A stretch of 64,000 bases of DNA from Clostridia bacterium (GTDB taxonomy: Bacteria; Bacillota; Clostridia; Christensenellales; Aristaeellaceae), in the NCBI GenBank assembly GCA_017541105.1, contig JAFXZS010000004.1:1-64000 (forward strand), in the 5' to 3' direction. The notes under the pieces are model-generated. The model made no database searches. It had not been told where the DNA came from and saw only the letters and a program-made list of their open reading frames with translations. Within the stretch, counting starts at the first letter, position 1. Each line of letters opens with the position of its first letter. Positions 1-9,999 of this stretch are shown here, in pieces. The translations under genes were made by a program, and so were the position numbers.

Positions 1-178
1 GGACGTGACCGGGAACATCAAGCTGCCCGAAGGCGTGGAAATGGTCATGCCGGGCGACAACATTGACATGGAAATCACCCTGATCACCCCCATCGCCATG
101 GAGCAGGGACTGCGCTTCGCAATCCGTGAAGGCGGCCGTACCGTCGGTTCCGGCGTTGTGGCAAAGGTCATTGAGTAA
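1..178 (+). CDS. tuf: Elongation factor Tu, C-terminal fragment (partial)
   Basis: The window opens inside a reading frame (first full codon at base 2) that encodes the last 58 residues of EF-Tu, the GTPase that delivers aminoacyl-tRNA to the ribosome. The stretch is the third beta-barrel domain: it contains the conserved MVMPGDN segment, the [16 protein letters not shown] segment and the typical VGSGVV ending. It is followed 21 bases later by rpmG, as in many Bacillota. The start and GTPase domain lie outside the window. Confidence 0.96.
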   Translation, partial: DVTGNIKLPEGVEMVMPGDNIDMEITLITPIAMEQGLRFAIREGGRTVGSGVVAKVIE

Positions 179-199
179 TCAAGTCAGGAGGGATCCCTA

Positions 200-361
200 A
201 TGGCAAACGCCGCTCGTAACAAGGTTTGCCTGGCTTGCACTGAATGCAAACAGCGCAACTACAACAACATGAAGAACAAGAAGAACACCCCGGATCGCAT
301 TGAGCTCATGAAGTACTGCCCCTTCTGCAAGAAGCACACGACTCATCGGGAGACAAAGTGA
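200..361 (+). CDS. rpmG: 50S ribosomal protein L33
   Basis: This encodes a 53-residue basic protein of the usual L33 length, a structural protein of the large ribosomal subunit near the E site. Two CxxC pairs (C10/C13 and C40/C43) form the zinc-ribbon of the zinc-binding L33 type. An AGGAGGG ribosome site precedes the ATG by 8 bases. It sits between tuf and secE, the standard position for the L33 gene in Bacillota. Confidence 0.96.
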   Translation: MANAARNKVCLACTECKQRNYNNMKNKKNTPDRIELMKYCPFCKKHTTHRETK

Positions 362-397
362 TCCAACATCAACAGATGCTGTGAGGATGTGATAAAA

Positions 398-676
398 ATG
401 TCTGAAGTCAAGAAGGCGGCTGAAAAGACCGAAAAGGCTGTGAAGAAGTCCGGAGACGGGAAACTGAGCAAGATTTTCAACTGGATTAAAACCCTGCCGC
501 AGCGGATCGCCAAGCCCTTCAAGAACATGTACTACGAGCTGAAGAAGGTTACGTGGCCCAGCAAACAGAAGCTGATTACGTATTCCATCATTGTGCTGCT
601 GTTCATGCTGTTCATGGGTGTTGTGATCGGTCTGCTGGATATGGGCGCATCTGCTCTGATCAAGCTGCTTATGTGA
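398..676 (+). CDS. secE: Preprotein translocase subunit SecE
   Basis: SecE clamps the SecY channel in the cytoplasmic membrane. The 92-residue product has a lysine-rich cytoplasmic N-terminus, the amphipathic segment with the conserved ELKKVTWPS motif, and one C-terminal transmembrane helix (about residues 60-82). I chose the ATG at 398 because a GAGG site lies 11 bases upstream; a GTG at 389 would sit directly on that site. It precedes nusG by 17 bases, as is usual for the pair. Confidence 0.94.
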   Translation: MSEVKKAAEKTEKAVKKSGDGKLSKIFNWIKTLPQRIAKPFKNMYYELKKVTWPSKQKLITYSIIVLLFMLFMGVVIGLLDMGASALIKLLM

Positions 677-693
677 TCCACAGGAGAAATGAC

Positions 694-1230
694 ATGGCTG
701 AAAACAAGAAAGAGGCCTGCTGGTATGTAATTCATACCTATTCAGGTTATGAAAACAAGGTCAAGGACACGCTGGAAAAGTCCGTCGAGAACAACGGCAT
801 GCAGGATCTGATCCTTGAGGTTCGGGTTCCCATGGAAGAGGTTGTCGAAATCCGGAACGGAAAGCGCGTCAAGAGTACCCGGAAAGTCTATCCCGGTTAT
901 GTGCTGGTGCACATGATCGAGACCAGCGAGAGCTGGTACGTCGTGCGGAATACCCGCGGCGTGACAGGCTTTGTGGGCCCTGACTCCAAGCCGGTTCCCC
1001 TGACCCAGGAAGAAGTCGACATGATGCTCAACACCGAACAGAGCAGCGTGGATTTCGGATTCGCCATCGGGGAACACGTCCGGATTCTGTCCGGCCCTCT
1101 GGAAAATTTCAGCGGTGTGGTGGAAGACGTGGATACTGTCCGCGGAAAGCTCACGGTCAAGGTACAGATGTTCCTTGGCCGGGAGATGCCCGTGGAAGTG
1201 GATCTCGACCAGGTCGAGAAGGAAAAGTGA
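694..1230 (+). CDS. nusG: Transcription termination/antitermination factor NusG
   Basis: NusG binds RNA polymerase and affects pausing, termination and coupling to translation. The 178-residue protein has the N-terminal NGN domain (starting near the ACWYVIHTYSGYENKV motif, residues 8-115) and a C-terminal KOW domain with the GEHVRILSGPLENFSGVV motif (about residues 125-175). The start at 694 has an AGGAG site 8 bases upstream. The frame stays open further upstream inside secE, but that part has no NusG similarity. Confidence 0.97.
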   Translation: MAENKKEACWYVIHTYSGYENKVKDTLEKSVENNGMQDLILEVRVPMEEVVEIRNGKRVKSTRKVYPGYVLVHMIETSESWYVVRNTRGVTGFVGPDSKPVPLTQEEVDMMLNTEQSSVDFGFAIGEHVRILSGPLENFSGVVEDVDTVRGKLTVKVQMFLGREMPVEVDLDQVEKEK

Positions 1231-1318
1231 GTTTCATCCCTGAAGGGGAGAGACGCGAACGTGGGAGGAAGATGAAAGCTTCCGCAAGACCACAATACTT
1301 TATGGAGGTGCCAATCAA

Positions 1319-1744
1319 ATGGCAAAGAAAGTATCGGCTTACATCAAGCTGCAGGTTCCTGCCGGCAAGGCAACGCCTGCTCCGCCTATCGGACCCGCTC
1401 TGGGCCAGCATGGCGTGAACATTCCCGGATTCTGTAAAGAATTCAATGACCGTACGGCCAAGGAAGTCGGCATGATCATCCCCGTGGTGATTACCGTTTA
1501 TACCGACCGTACCTTCACCTTCATCACCAAGACGCCTCCGGCGCCCGTGCTGATCAAGAAGGAACTGAACCTGCAGAAGGCCAGCGGCCGTCCCAACAAG
1601 GAAAAGGTGGGCCAGCTGACGAAGGAGCAGTGCCGCAAGATTGCTACCATCAAGATGCCCGACCTGAATGCCGGAAGCATTGAAGCTGCCATGAGCATGG
1701 TGGCCGGAACCGCCCGCAGCATGGGCGTGACCGTCGAAGAGTAA
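1319..1744 (+). CDS. rplK: 50S ribosomal protein L11
   Basis: L11 forms the GTPase-associated centre of the large subunit with 23S rRNA. The 141-residue protein has the normal family length, with the N-terminal [20 protein letters not shown] motif (residues 11-30) and the C-terminal rRNA-binding domain ending in [19 protein letters not shown] ribosome site lies 10 bases upstream. Gene order nusG-rplK-rplA is the conserved one. Confidence 0.97.
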   Translation: MAKKVSAYIKLQVPAGKATPAPPIGPALGQHGVNIPGFCKEFNDRTAKEVGMIIPVVITVYTDRTFTFITKTPPAPVLIKKELNLQKASGRPNKEKVGQLTKEQCRKIATIKMPDLNAGSIEAAMSMVAGTARSMGVTVEE

Positions 1745-1815
1745 CAACGGGGCACAGCCCCTGAACAATGTGGGAGGACATAGTGCCGTTATGACCACAT
1801 GGGAGGAATGACAAA

Positions 1816-2505
1816 ATGAAACATGGTAAGAAGTATTCCGACAGCGCAAAGCTGATCGACCATCTGAAGCAGTACGATCCCGAAGAAGCCGTGGACCTGG
1901 TTGTGAAAACCGGCAAGGCCAAGTTTGATGAGACCGTCGAAATTTCCGTCCGCCTGGGTGTTGACCCCCGTCACGCCGACCAGCAGGTCCGCGGCGCGGT
2001 GGTTCTGCCCAACGGTACCGGCCGCGTGATCCGCGTGCTGGTGATCGCCAAGGGCGACAAGGCCAAGGAAGCGGAAGAAGCCGGCGCGGACTATGTCGGC
2101 GCGGAAGAGATGATCCAGAAGATCCAGCAGGAAAACTGGTTCGAGTTTGACGTCTGCGTTGCCACGCCCGACATGATGGGCATGGTCGGCCGGATCGGCC
2201 GTGTGCTGGGCCCGAAGGGCCTGATGCCCAACCCCAAGAGCGGCACCGTAACAATGGATATTACCAAGGCCGTGAAAGACATCAAAGCCGGTAAGGTGGA
2301 GTACCGCCTGGACAAAACAGCGATCATCCACTGCCCCATCGGCAAGGTTTCTTTCGGCAAAGAAAAGCTGCAGGAGAACCTGTCTGTCCTGATGGAAGCC
2401 ATCAACAAGGCGAAGCCCGCCGCAGCCAAGGGAACCTACATGAAGAGCGTATATCTCTCCAGCACCATGGGTCCCTCCGTGCGTGTGAATCCGCTGAAAT
2501 TCTGA
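1816..2505 (+). CDS. rplA: 50S ribosomal protein L1
   Basis: L1 forms the mobile stalk near the E site and in many bacteria represses its own operon by binding its mRNA. The 229-residue protein is full length and carries the signatures [14 protein letters not shown] and [17 protein letters not shown]. It is preceded by a GGGAGGA site and followed by a terminator instead of the expected rplJ-rplL genes. Confidence 0.97.
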   Translation: MKHGKKYSDSAKLIDHLKQYDPEEAVDLVVKTGKAKFDETVEISVRLGVDPRHADQQVRGAVVLPNGTGRVIRVLVIAKGDKAKEAEEAGADYVGAEEMIQKIQQENWFEFDVCVATPDMMGMVGRIGRVLGPKGLMPNPKSGTVTMDITKAVKDIKAGKVEYRLDKTAIIHCPIGKVSFGKEKLQENLSVLMEAINKAKPAAAKGTYMKSVYLSSTMGPSVRVNPLKF

Positions 2506-2525
2506 GATCCAATGCATGATTTGAA

Positions 2526-2558
2526 GAGCCGGGTCATTTTGACCCGACTCTTTTTTTA
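2526..2558 (+). terminator. Rho-independent terminator after rplA
   Basis: The arms GAGCCGGGTCA and TGACCCGACTC pair over 11 positions with a single mismatch and a short loop, and are followed by seven T. The structure closes the rpmG-to-rplA transcript. Confidence 0.9.
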
Positions 2559-2726
2559 TGGGCAGACGTTTCCGAAACCTTATCCACGGGACCTGAGCCG
2601 GGGCGGTAAAAGGAGTCCGGGACGGAAAATGGTATTGAAAAAAAGAAATATGACAGGAAAACAGAGGAGAAAAGCAGAATTATTATAAGTTAACGTGTTT
2701 CCGGATGAGAGGGGCAGGAGGAAAGC

Positions 2727-5700
2727 ATGAGACTGAATCCGCTGCAGATGGAACGGCTTGCCGGAGCGGACGAGTATGCCGCCGGCAGAGAACTGGAAGA
2801 ATCGGGAAGCATCAAGGTAGCTGAACAGGACAGCATGCGAATCCGGTATACAGCGGCCGGGAAACCGCCGATGAGTATCACGCTGGACCGGAACCTGAAT
2901 GTTCTGTGCGAATGCGAGACCTTCCGGAAACAGGGGTGCTGCAGGCATGCTGTCGCGGCATGGCTGGAAGCGGAACGGGCCGGCGTTCCGGAGAGCATGC
3001 TGAAGAAGTGCGCTCCCCAGAAAGCCGAGGAGCTGACCGATCTGATTCTGCGGGAGATGCCAGCAGAACCGAACGTCCACCTGGAGGTGACGCTGGCACT
3101 GCCCCGGCGGGAGGGTCAGGATCCCCGTGTCGGCCTGCGCACGGGAGAAAACAAGATGTACGTGGTGCGCGACGTGCGTGCTTTTCTCACGGCAGTGAAA
3201 GAAGGGGAAACACTGCCCTTCGGGAAGGACTTTACCTGGCAGCCCGAATGGATGCATTTTTCCGAAGACGATGAGCGGGTCCTGGAGATCATCCGGAAAA
3301 TCTATGCCGGAAAAGAAACGGGTGAGAAGGACGGTGACGGAGGACGCCTGATCCGCATTCCAGATCCTTTTGTAGGGGAACTGCTGGAAAACATCGGAGG
3401 AACACAGCTGCGCATCATGAACAGCGAAGGGAAAATCCTGCGGTGCGGCCAGCTGCGGGAAGCCAGGGTGCCGCTTCAGTTTTCGATGAATCTGGGCCCG
3501 CGCGGGCTGAATGTATCCGGACGGATTCCGGCGGATTTCCAGCCGGTGACGACGGACTGCACGTGGGCCATGACCGGGGGAAACCTGATCCGGACGGAAA
3601 GAAAACAGCGGGAAATCCTGCGGCTGATCTGGCAAAACCAGTATGAGGGACGCTGCCTGTTCGAATATCCACCGGCGGCGACGGATCAGGTGATCGGCGA
3701 AGTGCTGCCGTACCTGAAGATACGCGGCGCGGTGGAAATGGGGAATGAACTTCGCTGCCGGCTGGTGCGCCTGCCGCTGAAAGCGGAAGTGTATCTGGAC
3801 CGGGACGGGAAAAGCGTGGTTGCTTCCGTCCAGTTCCGGTACGGTGATGTGGTGCTGAATCCTTTCGCGCCGGAAAAAGAGAAAATCACCCTGGACAAGG
3901 GAGAAAAGCTGCTGCTCCGGGACGCGGAGGCGGAACATGCGGTGCTGGAAATCCTCGCGAACGCGGGATTCCGGGTGCGGAAGGAAAACATCCGGCTGAG
4001 CGGCAGTGACGCGGTATTTGATTTTGTCAGCGAAGGCGTCCGGAAACTGCAGGAGGCCAGCACCGTTTTTCTGAGCAGGGAATTCAAGCGAATTCTTCCC
4101 CGAAGGCCCGCCCTCAGCGGCAGCATGCGTATGAACGGGGAAAAGCTGGAGCTCATGCTGGAAAAGGACGGAGAACCTGTTGAAGAACTGATGGAGCTGA
4201 TGGAAGCCCTGAGCCGAAGAAGACGCTATTTCAGGCTCAAAAGCGGAGAGTTTCTGGATCTGAGTGCGCTGGCAGAGTGGCAGGAGCTGGCAGCCGGCAT
4301 TTACGAAGCTGCCCAGCGGGACGGATGCGAACCGGGAAGGGACGTGCTGTCCATGCGCGCTTACCGGGCATGGTATCTGGCCAGCATGCTGGAAAACAGC
4401 AAGGTACCCATCCGGATGGAGGAAAGTGTCCGGAAAATGTCCGAAAGCCTGACGGAGAGCGACGGAAGCGTATCTGTACCGCCGCTGGCACCGGGACTGA
4501 GCCTGCGGGATTATCAGCGGCGGGGCTACGAATGGATGTATGCCCTGGACCGGATGCATATGGGCGGTATTCTGGCAGATGATATGGGCCTTGGGAAAAC
4601 CGCCCAGATTATCGCGCTCCTGCAGACAGCCCGCGAAAAAGGCAGAACCAGCCTCGTGGTGGCACCGACCTCGCTGACCTACAACTGGCTGAGTGAAATC
4701 CGGCGGTTTGCGCCGGATCTGAGCGCGGTCATCCTGAACGGAACGGCAACCCAGCGTGCCGGGATGATCCGGCATTTTACCGAACATGGGGACGTGGACA
4801 TTGCGATTACCAGCTATCCGCTGATCCGGCGGGATATCGACCTGCTGAAGGAGTACCGGTTCCGGTTCCTGATTCTGGATGAAGCGCAGAATATCAAGAA
4901 TGCCGGAAGCGTCGCGGCACAGGCAGTCAAACAGCTGCAGGGGGATACCCGGTTCGCATTGACGGGTACTCCCATGGAAAACGGGGTCGGCGAGCTGTGG
5001 AGCATATTTGATTTCGTGCTGCCGGGATACCTGCCGGGATACAACAGTTTCCTGCGGAGATACCAGGACGGCGAGAATTCGGAAGACCTGCTGAGACGGA
5101 TCCGGCCTTTCCTGACAAGGCGGCTGAAGCAGGAAGTGCTGGAGGAGCTTCCGGATAAGATGGAAATGACCCTGCAGGCCCAGATGACGCCGGAGCAGAA
5201 CCGGGTGTATCGGGCAGCGCTGGAACGGCTCCGTCCCCGGGTGAATGAACTGATCGAGAGCAAGGGCGCGGAGCGAAGCAGGATTGAGGTACTCAGCGCG
5301 ATCACGGAGCTGAGGCAGATCTGCTGCCATCCGGCGCTGGTTATGAACGAATACCGGGGCGGAAGCGGGAAAGAGGAGCTGCTGCTGGAAATCCTGCCTG
5401 AGATGATCGGAAACGGGCGGCGCATTCTTTTGTTCAGCCAGTTTACCGGCATGCTGAAGCTTCTGCGCAGCCGGCTGGAGGAAAACGGGTTCTCCACGCT
5501 GTACCTGGACGGAGACACGCCGGCCGGGGACCGGCTGAACCTGACGGAGCGGTTCAATGACGGTGAGGGCCAGATTTTCCTGATCAGCCTGCGGGCAGGA
5601 GGATCCGGACTGAATCTGACAGGCGCGGATCTGGTGATCCATTACGATCCGTGGTGGAACCCGGCTACGGAGGACCAGGCGACGGACCGGGCGCACCGGA

Positions 5701-5873
5701 TCGGCCAGCAGAAAAAGGTGCAGGTGATCCGACTGGTTACGGGCGAGAGTATTGAGGAGCAGGTGGTAGAGCTGGGAAGCCGCAAAAAAGCGCTGTTTGA
5801 AAGGCTGATCACCCCCGGGGAATCCGTCCTGAGCGCATTGACGGAGCAGGATATCCGCGCTCTGTTCAGCTGA
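2727..5873 (+). CDS. SWIM zinc-finger SNF2-family DNA-dependent ATPase
   Basis: This encodes a 1048-residue superfamily 2 ATPase of the bacterial SNF2/Rad54-like group, thought to translocate on DNA and remodel protein-DNA complexes. An N-terminal SWIM zinc site is visible (C61-x-C63-x8-C72-x-H74). A SNF2-associated region follows, then the ATPase: Walker A DMGLGKT near residue 619, DEAQ near 718, and the C-terminal helicase lobe with the QATDRAHRIGQ motif near 983-994. An AGGAGG site lies just before the ATG. It stands alone between a terminator and a new promoter. The exact substrate cannot be told from sequence. The complementary strand is open for 1105 codons, which I treat as a codon-bias shadow. 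Confidence 0.93.
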   Translation: MRLNPLQMERLAGADEYAAGRELEESGSIKVAEQDSMRIRYTAAGKPPMSITLDRNLNVLCECETFRKQGCCRHAVAAWLEAERAGVPESMLKKCAPQKAEELTDLILREMPAEPNVHLEVTLALPRREGQDPRVGLRTGENKMYVVRDVRAFLTAVKEGETLPFGKDFTWQPEWMHFSEDDERVLEIIRKIYAGKETGEKDGDGGRLIRIPDPFVGELLENIGGTQLRIMNSEGKILRCGQLREARVPLQFSMNLGPRGLNVSGRIPADFQPVTTDCTWAMTGGNLIRTERKQREILRLIWQNQYEGRCLFEYPPAATDQVIGEVLPYLKIRGAVEMGNELRCRLVRLPLKAEVYLDRDGKSVVASVQFRYGDVVLNPFAPEKEKITLDKGEKLLLRDAEAEHAVLEILANAGFRVRKENIRLSGSDAVFDFVSEGVRKLQEASTVFLSREFKRILPRRPALSGSMRMNGEKLELMLEKDGEPVEELMELMEALSRRRRYFRLKSGEFLDLSALAEWQELAAGIYEAAQRDGCEPGRDVLSMRAYRAWYLASMLENSKVPIRMEESVRKMSESLTESDGSVSVPPLAPGLSLRDYQRRGYEWMYALDRMHMGGILADDMGLGKTAQIIALLQTAREKGRTSLVVAPTSLTYNWLSEIRRFAPDLSAVILNGTATQRAGMIRHFTEHGDVDIAITSYPLIRRDIDLLKEYRFRFLILDEAQNIKNAGSVAAQAVKQLQGDTRFALTGTPMENGVGELWSIFDFVLPGYLPGYNSFLRRYQDGENSEDLLRRIRPFLTRRLKQEVLEELPDKMEMTLQAQMTPEQNRVYRAALERLRPRVNELIESKGAERSRIEVLSAITELRQICCHPALVMNEYRGGSGKEELLLEILPEMIGNGRRILLFSQFTGMLKLLRSRLEENGFSTLYLDGDTPAGDRLNLTERFNDGEGQIFLISLRAGGSGLNLTGADLVIHYDPWWNPATEDQATDRAHRIGQQKKVQVIRLVTGESIEEQVVELGSRKKALFERLITPGESVLSALTEQDIRALFS

Positions 5874-5880
5874 TGACAAT

Positions 5881-5909
5881 TTGCAGAATCCATTCAAATA
5901 TGCTATAAT
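5881..5909 (+). promoter_or_regulatory. Sigma-70 type promoter for the CotH operon
   Basis: TTGCAG and TATAAT hexamers are separated by 17 bases, starting 8 bases after the stop codon of the SNF2 gene. About 105 bases of untranslated leader follow before the CotH start. Confidence 0.8.
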
Positions 5910-6014
5910 CCAATAGTTCGCGACCAGGAAAACGGCCTCGGAGGGAGAGCTTCGCGTGCCGCTTACGGCCGGAACGGCAAAGGATTACAAAGCGCCGCGA
6001 AAGGAGGGAAGCCA

Positions 6015-9000
6015 ATGGACAGACAGGACCATATGCCGTCCCAGGGACGCCGTTCGGCTTCCCGGGCCACAAAACTGCGGCGCAGAAGAGCGCGGATGAA
6101 CGTGATCCTTCTGCTGGCAGCAATCGCGGCGGTGGCGCTGCTGGTCATGATCACTCCCAAGGATCCGATCCGCCGGGCTACGTACTCTTCCGGAACAGCG
6201 AGCGGACTGGCTGAGGATCAGAACGACGGAACCCTCGGAGAATACGCGGGGCTGATGATCAGCGAAATCATGCCGTCCAACGCCACTGCGGTGACAGACG
6301 AGAACGGCGCCTATCCGGACTGGGTGGAAGTCTGGAACAGCACAAAGAAAGAGATGAACCTGAAGGGCCTCGGGCTCAGCGACAAGGATGACAGCATTCG
6401 TTTCCTGTTTCCAGCCGTGACGCTGGAAGCGGGCGGCCGGATGATTGTTTTCTGTGACAACACAAACCAGGCGATTCCCGGGCAACCCTTCCACGCCAAG
6501 TTCAAGCTTTCCAGCGTGGGAGAAACCATCTACCTCTATGATCCCAATGCTTATCTGATTGACAGCTGCAAATATCCCATTATGGCCAGCGACGAGAGCT
6601 GGGTCCTGACAGATCAGGGTTTTCAGAGTGTCAGCTGGTTCAGCCCGGGATTTGAGAACACACAGGAGGGCCATCTGGCCTACCGGGAAAGCATTACCGT
6701 TACGGACGGCTCCGTGCTGATCAACGAAGTCATGGCGGATCCCATGACCGGGATCCGGGACGATGAGGACGAGCTGGCGGACTGGATCGAACTGTACAAT
6801 ACGACGGATCACGCGATTCAGCTGAATAAGTTCGCGCTGAGCGACAATGAAGGGAAGCCCCTGAAATGGCGTTTTCCCGATGACGCGGCGATTCCCGCGA
6901 AAGGTTACTATCTGGTGCTGTGCACAGGGAAAAACCGGCAGGACCAGGCAGCGGCGGACCGGTACCACACCAACTTCAGAATCAGCGCGGAGAGCGAGAC
7001 GATAATCCTCTGTGACAGCCAGGGGCATGTGGTGGACCGTGTGATGATCGACAATCTGCCCCAGGACTGCAGCTGGGGGCGGAATGAACGGAACCAGATG
7101 CAGGTTTTCAGAACGCCGACTCCCGGGCTGCCCAATAATGCTTCAGGTGCCGGCCAGATGGACCTGAACCTGCGGGCAATGAATCCTACCGGGGTTTGGA
7201 TCAGCGAAGTACTGGCCAGCAATAATTCCATAACCACCTATTCCAATGCCGGGACGACGGACTGGATCGAGATTTACAACTCTTCCGCCGATGTGGTGAA
7301 CCTGTCGGACTGGGGGCTGAGCGATGACCTCGGACGCGGGCGGAAATGGCAGTTTCCGTACGGGACAACCATCGGCCCGGGAGAATACAAGGTGATTCTG
7401 TGTGACAAGGATACGATAAAAAACAGCATTTCCGAGCTTCATGCCTCCTATAAGATCGGAAGACTGAAGGGGGAGGTCATCACACTGACGGATCCCACGG
7501 GCAGGGTGCTGGACAAAGTGATCCTGCCCGAGATGAAAACAGATGTATCCTACGGCAGAACCCTGGGAATGGCAGGGCTTTTTTATTATGATACGCCCAC
7601 ACCGTTCCAGCAAAACGGCACAGGATTTATCGGATACGCGGAGGCGCCGGAATTCAGCATCGCCCCGGGACAGTATACTTCGACGCAGTATGTGGAAATC
7701 AGCATTCCGGAAGGTACGCAGGTGTACTATACTACTGACGGGTCTGATCCGACCGTGTCTTCCACACCCTACAACGGGGAACGGCTGGAGCTGAACTTCA
7801 CCGCAGTAATCCGGGCCCGCGCCTACGGCGCCGGACTGGTTAAGCCGAGCAACATTCTGACAGGGACCTTTTTTATCAACGCATTCCATTCACTGCCGCT
7901 GGTTTCCATCGTGACGGACCCGAAGAATCTGTGGGACGAGGAATGGGGCATGCTGACGGTCGGGGCGGAAGCGGAGGCCCTGAAGGAGCCCGGCAAACTG
8001 CCTTTCAAGAAGACGGTCTACCGGAAGGTAAAGGACGCGGGAGTCAAATACGAAAGCAGCATCGAGATTTATGACGATTCCGGAGAACTGCTGATGAGCC
8101 AGAGCGGAGAGATCGGCCTGATGGGCGACTATTCGCTGGATATGCCACAGAAAAGCTTCAAATTCCGGGCAAAGAGCAAATACGGCAGCAAAACATTCCA
8201 GGCCAAACTGTTCCCGGACCGGTCCTATACGGAATACAAAGGGTTTGTCCTGCGCAACAGCGGGAATGACTGCATGTTTACCCGGCTGCAGGACGGATTC
8301 CAGGGCCGGCTGATGGATCTGTGCGGCACAACGATCGCACACCAGGCCTGGAAACCGTACGCGGTATACCTGAACGGTATTTACTGGGGCCATATGAACC
8401 TGCGCGAACGAACGGACAAGTATATGATTGCCCAGTTTGAAGGCCTGAGCTTTGAGGACGCGGACAAAATTGACCTGCTGCAGGGTAACGGAAGCGTCAA
8501 AAGCGGTTCCAACAAGGAATTCAAGGCCATGCTGAAAAAAATCAAAGATGGAAATCCCGCGAAGAACGAGGAGGACCTGCAGTACATCCTGGACAACGTC
8601 GATGTGGAAAACCTGTTCGAATACATGGCGTTTGAGATGTTTTTCGGCAACAGTGATATCGGTAATACCCGATTCTACCGGACGAACCAGCCGGGCAGCA
8701 AATGGAAATGGGTGTTGTATGACGTGGACTACGGCCTGTACAGCTCCACTTTCAACAGCCCCTGGAGTTACACAAAGGAAAAGGGAATGGGGCAGAAGGG
8801 AATCAACAACACGATTTTCCTCAAGCTTCTGAGCGTACCGAAATACAAGGACCTGTTTCTGACGATCTACGGCAGTATTTTCCAGAAACTGACGACCGAC
8901 TTCATGATTGAGACGCTGAACGAGATGGTGAAGATCATCGAACCGGAAATGCAGCTGCACTGGGCCCGGTGGGGTGAGGAGAACGACAAAATGGTCATCT

Positions 9001-9191
9001 CGGAGGTGCCGACCACGATCGACGGCGCATACAGGTACTGGGAAAAGCGTGTTGAGCGCCTGAAAAATGTATGCAAATTGCGGCCGAACCGGCTGTGGCA
9101 GTTTACCCAGGATTCATTCAACCTGACAGACAATGAAATGAAAAAATACTTCGGGTCGAAGCCGGAGATTCCGCCGAACGCCGCCCCGTAA
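6015..9191 (+). CDS. Membrane-anchored LTD/CotH-type surface protein
   Basis: The 1058-residue protein has a basic N-terminus and one transmembrane segment (about residues 29-45), so the rest is probably outside the cell. Three lamin-tail-type domains follow (about 79-190, 234-345 and 394-500), each with an E-(I/V)-(M/L)-x-(S/D) opening and a DW(I/V)E(L/I/V)(Y/W)N core. A chitobiase C-terminal-like beta domain (YYTTDGSDP motif, about 543-620) comes next. The last part (about 627-1028) is a CotH domain, with the GNDCMFTRLQDGF and RERTDKYM segments and VLYDVDYGLY. CotH of Bacillus spores is an atypical protein kinase; activity here is not shown. It starts an operon with DUF4956, VTC and CapA-like genes. 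Confidence 0.9.
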   Translation: MDRQDHMPSQGRRSASRATKLRRRRARMNVILLLAAIAAVALLVMITPKDPIRRATYSSGTASGLAEDQNDGTLGEYAGLMISEIMPSNATAVTDENGAYPDWVEVWNSTKKEMNLKGLGLSDKDDSIRFLFPAVTLEAGGRMIVFCDNTNQAIPGQPFHAKFKLSSVGETIYLYDPNAYLIDSCKYPIMASDESWVLTDQGFQSVSWFSPGFENTQEGHLAYRESITVTDGSVLINEVMADPMTGIRDDEDELADWIELYNTTDHAIQLNKFALSDNEGKPLKWRFPDDAAIPAKGYYLVLCTGKNRQDQAAADRYHTNFRISAESETIILCDSQGHVVDRVMIDNLPQDCSWGRNERNQMQVFRTPTPGLPNNASGAGQMDLNLRAMNPTGVWISEVLASNNSITTYSNAGTTDWIEIYNSSADVVNLSDWGLSDDLGRGRKWQFPYGTTIGPGEYKVILCDKDTIKNSISELHASYKIGRLKGEVITLTDPTGRVLDKVILPEMKTDVSYGRTLGMAGLFYYDTPTPFQQNGTGFIGYAEAPEFSIAPGQYTSTQYVEISIPEGTQVYYTTDGSDPTVSSTPYNGERLELNFTAVIRARAYGAGLVKPSNILTGTFFINAFHSLPLVSIVTDPKNLWDEEWGMLTVGAEAEALKEPGKLPFKKTVYRKVKDAGVKYESSIEIYDDSGELLMSQSGEIGLMGDYSLDMPQKSFKFRAKSKYGSKTFQAKLFPDRSYTEYKGFVLRNSGNDCMFTRLQDGFQGRLMDLCGTTIAHQAWKPYAVYLNGIYWGHMNLRERTDKYMIAQFEGLSFEDADKIDLLQGNGSVKSGSNKEFKAMLKKIKDGNPAKNEEDLQYILDNVDVENLFEYMAFEMFFGNSDIGNTRFYRTNQPGSKWKWVLYDVDYGLYSSTFNSPWSYTKEKGMGQKGINNTIFLKLLSVPKYKDLFLTIYGSIFQKLTTDFMIETLNEMVKIIEPEMQLHWARWGEENDKMVISEVPTTIDGAYRYWEKRVERLKNVCKLRPNRLWQFTQDSFNLTDNEMKKYFGSKPEIPPNAAP

Positions 9192-9238
9192 CAGAACAAG
9201 ACCGATAACAACCAGAACAGCCAGAGGAGGAGTCACAT

Positions 9239-9946
9239 ATGCTTTCTACCGCACTCGCCGACGGAGCCAGCTCCCTGATCAAGAACGATTCGAGCCTGAG
9301 CTCCTATTTTCTCAGCCAGTTCGAAAACCTGACGCCCTGGAAGATCATTATCGGCCTGGTGATGGGCTGCCTTGTGGGGCTGATCATCGCCTTCGTGTAC
9401 AAGCGATGCTACCGGGGTGTCCTGTACAGCCCCACCTTTGCCATGACGCTGATGATGCTGACGCTGATTACCACTCCGGTTGTCATGTGCATCAAGAGCG
9501 ATATTGCCCTGAGCATGGGCATGGTCGGCGCGCTGAGCATTGTGCGTTTCCGTACAGCGGTGAAGGATCCGATGGATACAGCCTACATGTTCTGGTCGCT
9601 GACCATGGGAATTCTGCTGGGAGCGGAGCTGTATGTCCACGCGCTGGCAGTGGTGCTGGGAATCAGCGTGATTCTGTTCCTTATGACCTTCGTGCACTTC
9701 CGCAATCCGAACGGATACCTGCTGGTGGTTCACTACGACGACTACGCGGAACAGGAGATTACGCAGCTGCTGCGCAGAACCGTGAAGCAGCGGAGGCTGC
9801 GGAGCAAGACCGTGACACGTGCCGGGGCGGAAATGACCGTGGAAGTCCGGCTGGACCGGAAGCAGGACCTGGTAAGCGCAGTGCTGAACATTGAAGGCGT
9901 CCACGACGCCACGCTCGTGGCCTGCCAGACCGAAGCAGGGCAGTAA
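9239..9946 (+). CDS. DUF4956 family integral membrane protein
   Basis: This 235-residue protein has four to five hydrophobic segments (about residues 34-55, 63-83, 86-104 and 115-145) and a soluble C-terminal domain of about 85 residues. The conserved segment GALSIVRFRTAVKDPMDTAYMFWS is diagnostic of DUF4956 proteins. The biochemical function of the family is unknown. It has an AGAGGAGGAG ribosome site. Members are commonly found next to VTC-domain and CotH genes, as here, so a shared role at the cell surface is a reasonable inference. Confidence 0.87.
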   Translation: MLSTALADGASSLIKNDSSLSSYFLSQFENLTPWKIIIGLVMGCLVGLIIAFVYKRCYRGVLYSPTFAMTLMMLTLITTPVVMCIKSDIALSMGMVGALSIVRFRTAVKDPMDTAYMFWSLTMGILLGAELYVHALAVVLGISVILFLMTFVHFRNPNGYLLVVHYDDYAEQEITQLLRRTVKQRRLRSKTVTRAGAEMTVEVRLDRKQDLVSAVLNIEGVHDATLVACQTEAGQ

Positions 9947-9999
9947 GAGCAGACATCTGAACGGCAAATCCCCGGCGGGAAAGGAGGGAAAGACGCGGA

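Noticed and set aside
553-693. Upstream extension of the nusG frame
   Set aside because: The extra 47 residues lie within secE and match nothing; the real start has its own ribosome site.
2580-5897. 1105-codon open frame opposite the SNF2 gene
   Set aside because: It lacks a ribosome site and any recognised motif, and fully overlaps a gene with clear catalytic motifs. It results from codon bias.
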